Origin: Bacteroidales bacterium UBA4788
GTDB lineage: Bacteria > Bacteroidota > Bacteroidia > Bacteroidales > VadinHA17
Assembly: GCA_002402965.1 (NCBI GenBank)
Contig: DHGW01000070.1
Location: forward strand, 8,782-72,781
Length of the DNA stretch: 64,000 nt
Direction of reading: 5' to 3'
The notes beneath the pieces are model-generated. The model searched no databases, was not told the DNA's origin, and saw nothing but the letters and a program-made list of their open reading frames with translations. Position 1 is the first letter of the stretch, and each line of letters opens with the position of its first letter. The position numbers and the translations under genes were made by a program. Positions 27,795 through 35,841 of the stretch are shown here, in pieces.

Positions 27795-30295
27795 TCATGA
27801 GATTGAGCAGATTTTTGATAATGTTTGTACTGACGGGAATTCTTTCGGCATTTGCGTCAGGAAATCCCGCGGAACACAGCAACGCGAGCGGGAGAAATAA
27901 GATAACCAGGGTATGGCTCATAGGCGACTCAACCGTAGCCGACTACTCCCTGGAGAAGGATTACCCTTCAAAACGGTATCCCATAATGGGCTGGGGCCAG
28001 GTATTCCAGTCGTTCATGTCATCTGACTCCCTCAAGATGATAAGGCACCTTGTCAGGAGTGACAGCGTGATCGTCGAGGACAAGGCTCGCGGAGGACGCA
28101 GCACCCGCTCTTTCTTCGAGGAGGGAAGATGGTCGGAGATATACCGGCAGCTCAGTCCCGGTGACCTGGTACTCATGCAGTTCGGCCATAATGATGCTTC
28201 GGGTAACAAGGGCGAGCGTTACACCTCACTGCCCGGATACAGGGAATTCCTGAGACTCTATGTGGGCCAGTCACAGGAGAAGGGTGCAATACCCATTCTG
28301 GTGACCCCGGTCGCAAGAAACTATCCCTGGAAGGATGGCAGGCTTGGTAACACGCACGGCGATTACCCCGCTGCAATGCGCGAGGTTGCCGCTGAGACCG
28401 GTGCGTTTCTCATTGATCTTACGACTTTAAGCATGGACTTTTTCACCCGGAGGGGTCGCGATTATGTCACCCTGACCTATTTCATGAACTTCCCTCCTGG
28501 GGTTTATGCGGGATACCCCGAAGGAAGCAGTGACAATACTCACTTCCAGCCTGCCGGCGCCACGGCAGTGGCACAACTCGTTTTCGGCGCCATGAAGGAG
28601 CTCAGACGCGGAAGCGTCAAGCCCCCCGCCGCTCCTGCCTCACCATCCGCCCCGGTCGCTCCTGTTGCACCTGCCGCACAATCAGCCGCAGGCACTCCCG
28701 CGTCACCTGTTGCTCCCGCGGGGGAGATCTACAGGGATGTTGAATTCGGCATGCCCCAGGTGATTGAACCACAGATCCCGAACAACAGTGCTTCCATTAC
28801 AGAGTTCGGGGCTGTAGGTGACGGTATCACCCTTAATTCCGATGCCTTCCGCAAAGCGATAGAGGCAGTCTCGGCCAGGGGAGGAGGAACGGTCGTCATC
28901 CCCCGGGGGATATGGCTGACCGGGCCGGTCATACTTAAAAGCAATATCAGGATGCATGCCGACGAAGGAGCGCTGATACTCTTCAGCCCCGACAAGAGTC
29001 TCTACCCGCTTATCGAGACAAGCTTCGAGGGATACAACACCGTCAGATGCATCTCACCCATCTACGGCAAGGAGCTTGAGAACGTCGCATTTACCGGAAA
29101 GGGAGTATGGGACGGCAGTGGCCACGCCTGGAGACATGTAAGGAGGGAGAAGGTCCCGCCCCCGATGTGGAAGGATCTGGTAAATTCCGGCGGTGTTGTC
29201 AGTGAGGACCAAAAGACATGGTACCCATCCGAATCCTACATGAAAGCAATGGAACAGAGTGAGATGAACGTACCAATGCCACAGGAGGGAGGAATTAAAG
29301 AATATGAGGGAATGAGAGACTTTCTTCGTCCTGTGATGGTGAGCCTTGTGAACTGTAAAAAGATAATGTTTGACGGACCCGTGTTCCAGAATTCACCGGC
29401 ATGGTGTCTCCATCCGCTTATGTGCGAAGACCTCACCATCAGGAACATCACCGTAAGGAATCCCTGGTACTCGCAGAACGGCGACGGGATTGACATTGAA
29501 TCATGCCGCAATACGCTTCTCTATAACAGTAACTTCGATGTGGGGGACGATGCAATCTGCATCAAGTCGGGCAAGAATGAGGACGGCAGGAAGAGGGGAA
29601 TACCCACTGAGAACCTCGTTATCAGGAACTGTATCGTATACCACGGCCATGGCGGTGTAACAATAGGCAGCGAGATGTCGGGCGGAGTCAGGAATGTCTC
29701 CGTGGCCGGCTGCACCTTCATGGGCACCGATGTGGGGATACGCTTCAAGAGCAACCGCGGCAGGGGCGGAGTGGTTGAGAACATATGGTTCAATGACATC
29801 CTGATGACTGATATTCCCACCCAGGCCATCTCATTTAACCTCTATTACGGTGGTCTTTCGGTCTCGGAGATGCTGGCAGAGGGCAAGAATGTTGAAACAA
29901 CCGTTGGCGAGATACCCCCTGTCACAGAGGAGACCCCCCAGTTTAAAAACATATCAATGAAAAACATAACTTGCAGGGGAGCGCAACAGGCTATCTACCT
30001 CCAGGGTCTGCCGGAACTCAACCTTGAGAATATAAGCATGGAGAATATTGATATGACTGCCGAAAACGGAATAGCATGCATTGACGCCAAAGGCATAAGA
30101 ATCAAGAATATGCGGCTGGTTGCTGAAAATAAACCGCTGCTCTTTTTCCTGAACAGTTCGGATGTGTTTATCAGCGGTCTACAGGTCCCGGAAGAGACCC
30201 CGGGCCTTGTTGAGGTGCGTGGCGACAGTAACGCTGAAATTACAGTGGAGACAGTAACTCCTGACGGAAAGGTCAGTGTAAACAAAGTAAGATGA
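27791..30295 (+). CDS. Fused CE12 pectin/rhamnogalacturonan acetylesterase and GH28 polygalacturonase
   Basis: 834 residues with a signal peptide (about 1-23). Residues 40-270 are an SGNH hydrolase of the rhamnogalacturonan acetylesterase type: G-D-S47-T, G-H-N134-D and D248-N-T-H251. A Pro/Ala-rich linker (about 277-311) leads to a GH28 beta-helix with N563-G-D565-G-I-D568, G-D586-D587 and H620. Both active sites look intact, so one chain could deacetylate and cleave the galacturonan backbone. It overlaps both neighbours by 4 bases. An alternative start at 27797 would shorten it by two residues. Confidence 0.92.
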   Translation: MIMRLSRFLIMFVLTGILSAFASGNPAEHSNASGRNKITRVWLIGDSTVADYSLEKDYPSKRYPIMGWGQVFQSFMSSDSLKMIRHLVRSDSVIVEDKARGGRSTRSFFEEGRWSEIYRQLSPGDLVLMQFGHNDASGNKGERYTSLPGYREFLRLYVGQSQEKGAIPILVTPVARNYPWKDGRLGNTHGDYPAAMREVAAETGAFLIDLTTLSMDFFTRRGRDYVTLTYFMNFPPGVYAGYPEGSSDNTHFQPAGATAVAQLVFGAMKELRRGSVKPPAAPASPSAPVAPVAPAAQSAAGTPASPVAPAGEIYRDVEFGMPQVIEPQIPNNSASITEFGAVGDGITLNSDAFRKAIEAVSARGGGTVVIPRGIWLTGPVILKSNIRMHADEGALILFSPDKSLYPLIETSFEGYNTVRCISPIYGKELENVAFTGKGVWDGSGHAWRHVRREKVPPPMWKDLVNSGGVVSEDQKTWYPSESYMKAMEQSEMNVPMPQEGGIKEYEGMRDFLRPVMVSLVNCKKIMFDGPVFQNSPAWCLHPLMCEDLTIRNITVRNPWYSQNGDGIDIESCRNTLLYNSNFDVGDDAICIKSGKNEDGRKRGIPTENLVIRNCIVYHGHGGVTIGSEMSGGVRNVSVAGCTFMGTDVGIRFKSNRGRGGVVENIWFNDILMTDIPTQAISFNLYYGGLSVSEMLAEGKNVETTVGEIPPVTEETPQFKNISMKNITCRGAQQAIYLQGLPELNLENISMENIDMTAENGIACIDAKGIRIKNMRLVAENKPLLFFLNSSDVFISGLQVPEETPGLVEVRGDSNAEITVETVTPDGKVSVNKVR

Positions 30296-31641
30296 ACAGG
30301 ATTGTAGCTCTGATACTCCTGCTTTCGGCGGCAGCACTTGCCTCAGCACAGCTGCCCGCCTTCCCCGGAGCGGAGGGATTCGGCCGTTTTACCACGGGAG
30401 GCAGGGGAGGAGCAGTCTATACCGTAACCAACCTCACCGACTCCGTGGTCAAGCCTGCAGAAGGTTCTCTCCGCTGGGCGCTGAACAAGCAGGGACCGAA
30501 GACGATAGTGTTCGCCGTCTCGGGAAACATAGAGCTTAAACGCAGGCTGAACATCTCGAAGGGTGATGTAACCATAGCCGGGCAGACAGCACCGGGCGAC
30601 GGTATTTGCATCAGCGGGGAGACGGTCTCAATCGAGTCTGACAACGTGATCATAAGATATGTGAGGTTCAGGTGCGGCAACAAGGTTCCGGGTGAGGAGC
30701 CCAAAGACGCCATCTCATGCGTAAGGCAGAAGAATATAATCGTTGACCACTGTTCGATGAGCTGGTCTGTTGATGAGACAGCTTCGTTCTATGACAATGA
30801 AAACTTCACGCTTCAGTGGTGCATCATCTCTGAGAGCCTCTATGATGCCGGCCATCCCAAGGGAGAGCACGGCTACGGAGGAATCTGGGGAGGGAAGGGA
30901 GCCTCCTTCCATCATAACCTCCTCGCGAGCCATACCAGCCGGCTGCCTCGTTTCTGCGGGGCAAGGTACCACCCTGACTCACGGGAGACGGAGATAGTTG
31001 ATTTCCGGAACAATGTCATCTTCAACTGGGGGTTTAACAGCTCCTACGGAGGAGAGATGGGCCGGCAGAACATGGTAAACAACTTTTACAAACCCGGCCC
31101 TGCAACGAAGAAATCCGTTCTCAGTCGCATCCTGGAACCGTTTGATTCCCTGGGGATGTGGTATATATCCGGCAATTATATGCATGGCAGCCCGGCTGTC
31201 AGCTCAGATAACTGGACAGGGGTAGAGGGCGACTATGCCGGTGTGGCATCGATCCGGGCCACCAGCCCGTTCCCTTCTGCACCGGTGAAGACGGTCAGCC
31301 CGAGGTGTGCATACAAATCTGTCCTGAGGAATGCGGGGGCAACCCTGCCTCGTCGCGACAGTTATGACAGCAGGATCATCAGTGAGACGAAGAGCGGCCA
31401 TTGTGCCTACGGCGACTCTTACGGAGCCGGCACAGGCATAATCGACAGCCAGGACAGCGCCGGGGGATGGCCTCTGCTCAGAACATATGACATCGCAGCT
31501 GACACCGACGGTGACGGCATGCCCGACAAATGGGAGACAAAACGGGGACTGAACCCGTCCGATCCCGCTGACAGAAACACTGTTGCCGCCTCAGGCCACA
31601 CGATGCTTGAGGAGTACATCAACGGCATCGGAGGGAGATGA
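30292..31641 (+). CDS. Pectate lyase-like polysaccharide lyase (PL1 type)
   Basis: 449 residues with signal peptide (about 1-19). The start of the mature protein, F-P-G-A-E-G-F-G-R, then G-S-L-R-W-A-L and V-T-I-A-G-Q-T-A-P-G-D-G, is characteristic of Bacteroidota PL1-type beta-helix lyases. D-H-C-S-M-S-W-S-V-D-E and N-L-L-A-S-H-T-S-R-L-P-R lie at the expected catalytic face. The C-terminus has a D-T-D-G-D-G-M-P-D-K-W-E calcium-binding-like segment. It probably cleaves pectate by beta-elimination. Its start overlaps the CE12-GH28 stop. Confidence 0.88.
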   Translation: MNRIVALILLLSAAALASAQLPAFPGAEGFGRFTTGGRGGAVYTVTNLTDSVVKPAEGSLRWALNKQGPKTIVFAVSGNIELKRRLNISKGDVTIAGQTAPGDGICISGETVSIESDNVIIRYVRFRCGNKVPGEEPKDAISCVRQKNIIVDHCSMSWSVDETASFYDNENFTLQWCIISESLYDAGHPKGEHGYGGIWGGKGASFHHNLLASHTSRLPRFCGARYHPDSRETEIVDFRNNVIFNWGFNSSYGGEMGRQNMVNNFYKPGPATKKSVLSRILEPFDSLGMWYISGNYMHGSPAVSSDNWTGVEGDYAGVASIRATSPFPSAPVKTVSPRCAYKSVLRNAGATLPRRDSYDSRIISETKSGHCAYGDSYGAGTGIIDSQDSAGGWPLLRTYDIAADTDGDGMPDKWETKRGLNPSDPADRNTVAASGHTMLEEYINGIGGR

Positions 31642-33401
31642 AAAACCTCTTTTTTGCTGCTGTTCTTGCCGCTCTTTCCCTGTCTGTGGCGGCACAGAAC
31701 CTTCCTGGTTTCAGGGCCTCCGGGCTCTTTGACGAGCAGCAGATTGTAATTGAAGATTCACCTCCGGGCACCAGGATACTGATCAATGCGCCTCTGCAGG
31801 GATTCGGGAATGATGACAGGGTACTGCTGGTACTGTATGCCCTCCCGAACGGCAATACAATTGAACAGACATTTGGAAAGCAGCTTAAGGAGGGTGACGA
31901 CTGGCACTTTGACATTCAGCATATTGGAGCTCAGACGCGTTTCCTCAGGAATGTGATTACCGGCAGGACCGTGGTGGTGGCTTATCTTGAGAACGACCGC
32001 AAAAGCTGGCCGGCATGGAGCGCAGCCACAACTGATCACCGGGAGCAGGTCAGGAAGATGGTTGAAGAGATAACAGCTTTGTTTGCCCCGTGGGATCCTG
32101 AGCTGGTCCTCAACGGTCATAGCGGTGGAGGACGGTTCATCTTCAGTTACATCGATGCACATGAGCTGATACCTTCACAGGTGGTGCGGATAGCTTTCCT
32201 CGACAGCAACTACGGCTATGACGAAGCTCTCCACGGGCCAAAGCTGACCAGCTGGCTGAAATCGGGCTCCGGCAGGCATCTGTGCACCCTGGCATACAAT
32301 GACAGCGTGGTGATCTATAACGGCAAACCGCTCGTGTCGCCGACAGGAGGCACGTGGTACCGCAGCCGGATGATGAAAGACCACCTGTCAGGGTCTTTCC
32401 GGCTCAAAAGGATTGAGCGGGATTCATTAATATGGTACAGATCGCGCGACAGGCGGATTGAGTTTATCTTCAAACCCAATCCCGGAGGAAAGATATACCA
32501 CACCCGCCAGGTGGAGTATAACGGGTTCATCCACAGCATGCTGAGCGGAACAAGACATGAGCAGCGCGGCTACCGTTACTTCGGAGAAAGAGCATATTCA
32601 GGCTTGATTTCGGATACAGCTGTCGTCCCCCTCAGGAGACTGAATATCCCGGTTCGTGATTTCTCGGCCGAGACCGGGTCAGCGTTCATGAAGCGTATCA
32701 GGGAACTGTCGCGGGAGGAGCGGGAAGAAGAAATATACCGGGCTGTGGCCTCAGGAAATATTCCGTCATTCCTCAGGGAGACGGTGACCCTCAGGGGACT
32801 GTTCAATGATCTTAACGGAACGCCTCATACGCTGGAATATGAAGTGCTGCCTGATTATCTAGCCATCGGGAGTGATGATGATTTCTGCCGCATCCCCATG
32901 AATCCCCGCACTGCGCAGAGGCTGGCTGACCTGTTTGGGGCTTCCTTGCTGACAGCAAAGCTTAGTGACCATATATGGTCGCAGGCAGAGGTAAAGCTGG
33001 AGCCATTCTTTTACAAGCCGGTTGGCAATGCAAATGAACTGGTGACGAAGTTTGAAGAGCATAATACGCAGATCGAAAGGCAACTTGCGGAAGCTGGCGG
33101 AAGTCACGGTCAGCTTGTGGCGGGTATCAAGAAGGATGTGATCATCTCAGCACGCATTGATGAACGGTCTGACAGGGTGGTGATATACGGCTGGCATAAA
33201 AGAGACGGAAGTCCTATACAGCCCGTTTACAGCGGGCATGTTTACTGGTATGTCGATTACAGTCACGGTATCCGGTTCATGAACAGGCAGGTTCTTTTTG
33301 ACGGCCATCTGGCCGATGTGGTTGAATTACTGAATGACCCCGTTCTATTCAGGGTTCTGACAGATGAGGATTCTCCGGTGGAAAGCCCATCTTATCATTA
33401 G
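31638..33401 (+). CDS. Secreted two-domain alpha/beta hydrolase, family not recognised
   Basis: 587 residues with signal peptide (1-19). Residues about 30-330 look like an alpha/beta hydrolase with nucleophile elbow N-G-H-S162-G-G-G and a possible catalytic His in Y-N-G-F-I-H-S. Residues about 370-590 form a second domain I cannot assign, with L-P-D-Y-L-A-I-G-S-D-D-D-F-C-R-I-P-M-N-P as its clearest stretch and a long helix near 470-490. As the last gene of the coupled enzyme series it is a candidate pectin esterase or another ester-cleaving enzyme (inference). No close family name comes to mind. Confidence 0.8.
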   Translation: MKNLFFAAVLAALSLSVAAQNLPGFRASGLFDEQQIVIEDSPPGTRILINAPLQGFGNDDRVLLVLYALPNGNTIEQTFGKQLKEGDDWHFDIQHIGAQTRFLRNVITGRTVVVAYLENDRKSWPAWSAATTDHREQVRKMVEEITALFAPWDPELVLNGHSGGGRFIFSYIDAHELIPSQVVRIAFLDSNYGYDEALHGPKLTSWLKSGSGRHLCTLAYNDSVVIYNGKPLVSPTGGTWYRSRMMKDHLSGSFRLKRIERDSLIWYRSRDRRIEFIFKPNPGGKIYHTRQVEYNGFIHSMLSGTRHEQRGYRYFGERAYSGLISDTAVVPLRRLNIPVRDFSAETGSAFMKRIRELSREEREEEIYRAVASGNIPSFLRETVTLRGLFNDLNGTPHTLEYEVLPDYLAIGSDDDFCRIPMNPRTAQRLADLFGASLLTAKLSDHIWSQAEVKLEPFFYKPVGNANELVTKFEEHNTQIERQLAEAGGSHGQLVAGIKKDVIISARIDERSDRVVIYGWHKRDGSPIQPVYSGHVYWYVDYSHGIRFMNRQVLFDGHLADVVELLNDPVLFRVLTDEDSPVESPSYH

Positions 33402-33525
33402 AAAGTAACACGGGTCTCAATTATAATTGTTAATTTAGAGGTTCTTTGAGTGTGAACTCAAATTGATTGAACATGATTTGTATTCTATAGGACCCTTAAG
33501 TATTAATCTAACAAAAGACAGGATT

Positions 33526-33774
33526 ATGGAAATTCTCGTGAGTATTCTCATCGGAGCTGCAGCCGGGTGGCTTGGCAGCATGATCTACAGGGGAAGCGGC
33601 CTGGGTCTGCTGGGCAACATTATCGTGGGTATTATTGGTGGCCCTCTGGGTTACTGGATACTTGGCAAGCTTGGTGTAACACTTGGTGGAGGCTGGGTTG
33701 GTGCCATACTGACCGGTGCTATTGGCGCCATAGTCATACTCCTTCTTATCAATTTGATTTTCAAGAAAAAGTAA
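33526..33774 (+). CDS. GlsB/YeaQ/YmgE-family small membrane protein
   Basis: 82 residues from the ATG at 33526; the frame is open from 33463. Three hydrophobic segments with Gly-rich motifs (G-A-A-A-G-W-L-G, I-V-G-I-I-G-G-P-L-G, G-A-I-G-A-I) are typical of the transglycosylase-associated / GlsB family, linked in other bacteria to stress. It lies alone between the pectin locus and the convergent amidohydrolase. Hairpin-forming GC-rich sequence without a T-run lies at about 33790-33845. Confidence 0.85.
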   Translation: MEILVSILIGAAAGWLGSMIYRGSGLGLLGNIIVGIIGGPLGYWILGKLGVTLGGGWVGAILTGAIGAIVILLLINLIFKKK

Positions 33775-33853
33775 AGAGCTTACGTTCCGGCAGGTCAGGC
33801 GGTCATTCCCGGCCGCCATGACTTGTCCGGGATCAACCCGGGGTAAGGCAATA

Positions 33854-35512
33854 CTACTTTCCTGTATATCCCGGTCCGCGGACGACCCTGCCGGGGGTGG
33901 CGCCGGTATGCTCTCCGTAGCGCAGGACCTGTACTCCGTTTACAAAGACATGCGTCATTCCGGTGGATAGCTGATGCGGGTTTTCAAAGGTTGAGTGATC
34001 CTGTATCTTCGCGGGATCAAATACCACCACGTCGGCATAGAATCCCTCCTTCAGTGCACCACGCCTGTCGATCTTCATATTGGTTGCCGGAAGTGTGGTA
34101 AGTCTTCGTATTGCCTCCTCGAGGGATATTACCTGCTCGTCACGCACATACTTACCAAGGAGACGCGCAAAGTTGCCATATGCACGGGGGTGGGTGGCTG
34201 ATTTCAGAAAAACGCCCTCAGGCGCCATCGATTTGCCGTCTGATCCGAACATCATCCATGGCTGTGCTATTTGTTTCCTCAGGTTGTCTTCAGACATGGA
34301 AAAGAACACCGCATCCACATTGCTGTTGTCATCAATGACAAGGTCCATTACGGTCTCTTCAGGTGATTTGCCCCTCATGGCTGCAATCTCCGCAAGAGTT
34401 TTTCCCTGCAGGTATTTCAGTGAATCGGTATTGAAACCTATTAACAGCACCTTTTCGGGCGTACCCTGTTTTCTCATGATTGTCTTAATGATCTCCGGAC
34501 CTACAACCTTCCTGATCGCAGGGTCCTTCAGCCTGGAAACCCATTTTTCGAAACCGCCCTCCTGCACCCATTCCGGCATCAGGATCCCGAGTCCTGTCGA
34601 GCTTGCAGGGTAGTTGTACATATCTGCAGTGATATGCAGCCCCGCTGCACGGGCTGAGTCAATCTTTTCAATCGCCCTGTCAAGTTTGTCCCAGTTGGTC
34701 CGGCCTACCTGCTTGAGGTGGTAGATCTCAGACCTGATACCTGTCTCGTGAGGCACCCTGAGAAAATCGTCAATGGCTTCGAGGAAGGTCTCATCCTCGT
34801 TCCGGATGTGCGATATATACATGCCGTCATACTCTTTTGCCACGCGGCACAGCTCTGCCAGCTCTTCAGTGGATGCAAAGCTGGCAGGAATATATTCAAG
34901 TGCTGAGCTGACACCAACGGCTCCTTCCTCCATTGCCTGCCTGACAAGCATCTTCATCGAGTCCATCTCGGCTGCTGTCGGCGGACGGTCGTCGTACCCC
35001 ACCGTATGTATACGCAGTGTTGAGGTGCCAACGAATGATGCTATGTTCGTTGAAACACCCCTCTTCTCCAGATATTCGAGGTACTCACCAAGTGTGGACC
35101 ATTCTATATCATACTTTATATCGCCCTGCGAGGCCTTCATTTCAAGCTTCATGCTTTCGTTCCACGGCCCCCAGGAATCACTCTCGCCGAGCACCTCCAG
35201 TGTCACTCCCTGGCAGATGTCACCAAGAGACCTCCCGTCTTCGATTAGCGACTCCACTGCCCAGCTGAGCATATTGATAAATCCAGGCGCAACCGTCAGG
35301 CCGGTTGCATCAATCTCAGTGACGCCGTTGGCTTTCTTAAGGTCTCCGATGGATGTAATGGTGTCAGACATAATACCAATATCAGCCCTGTAGACGGCAT
35401 TGCCAGAGCCGTCAATGATACTGCCGTTTTTTATAAGAACATCATAAGTGTCAGTTGTTGAGCAACCGAAAAATATTAACAACAGGGGAAAAAGTGCTTT
35501 TAAAAGTCTCAT
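33854..35512 (-). CDS. D-aminoacylase-like amidohydrolase lipoprotein lacking the HxH motif
   Basis: 552 residues from the ATG at 35512; the frame opens at a TTG at 35566. Lipobox F-F-G-C (Cys17). The fold matches the N-acyl-D-amino-acid deacylase family: D-V-L-I-K-N-G-S-I-I-D-G-S-G at the start, G-V-T-L-E, Y-I-S-H-I-R-N-E, Y-H-L-K-Q and F-G-S-D-G. The usual P-G-F-I-D-x-H-x-H metal site reads P-G-F-I-N-M-L-S-W instead, so the two N-terminal His ligands are missing. It may use a single metal or a changed chemistry. Likely periplasmic or surface located. Confidence 0.85.
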   Translation of the reverse strand: MRLLKALFPLLLIFFGCSTTDTYDVLIKNGSIIDGSGNAVYRADIGIMSDTITSIGDLKKANGVTEIDATGLTVAPGFINMLSWAVESLIEDGRSLGDICQGVTLEVLGESDSWGPWNESMKLEMKASQGDIKYDIEWSTLGEYLEYLEKRGVSTNIASFVGTSTLRIHTVGYDDRPPTAAEMDSMKMLVRQAMEEGAVGVSSALEYIPASFASTEELAELCRVAKEYDGMYISHIRNEDETFLEAIDDFLRVPHETGIRSEIYHLKQVGRTNWDKLDRAIEKIDSARAAGLHITADMYNYPASSTGLGILMPEWVQEGGFEKWVSRLKDPAIRKVVGPEIIKTIMRKQGTPEKVLLIGFNTDSLKYLQGKTLAEIAAMRGKSPEETVMDLVIDDNSNVDAVFFSMSEDNLRKQIAQPWMMFGSDGKSMAPEGVFLKSATHPRAYGNFARLLGKYVRDEQVISLEEAIRRLTTLPATNMKIDRRGALKEGFYADVVVFDPAKIQDHSTFENPHQLSTGMTHVFVNGVQVLRYGEHTGATPGRVVRGPGYTGK

Positions 35513-35841
35513 CGCAGGGGAAGATTTATGTGAAATTAACGGTAAAGAGATAGTAAATCTATTCAAAACATTTCATTTTATTCTGCAGGCGGGATAAAAT
35601 TTAGCCTTCCCGGATTATATGTATTACATATTGTTTCATCATTTAACCTGTCGCCTGTTGGGCGGCCGCGATTTTTGACATTTACTCAAGGCTCCATCTA
35701 ATGTGCCTCACAGTATATGGCTCCAATGAATTAAGCTGTATGCTTTAAAACAGTATGATGTAATACAAATTTTTTTCAATTATTATTTTTTTCGTTATAA
35801 CTTGTGAGAGCAAACCTATATAAACTAACATTCTATTTTTC
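35513..35841. other. Intergenic region between the amidohydrolase and the second susC
   Basis: This divergent spacer of about 330 bases must hold the promoters of both flanking genes, but I found no full TTG-N19/20-TAnnTTTG match on either strand. An AT-rich tract (about 35761-35800) precedes susC. No RNA gene or repeat was seen. Confidence 0.5.

Noticed and set aside
33418..33429. Palindrome CAATTATAATTG after the pectin operon
   Set aside because: Short, AT-only and without a T-run or partner; compatible with chance.
34080..35393. Plus-strand frames of 177 and 206 codons
   Set aside because: Both lie opposite the amidohydrolase gene, are Ser/Pro rich and of low protein likeness, as expected for shadows.
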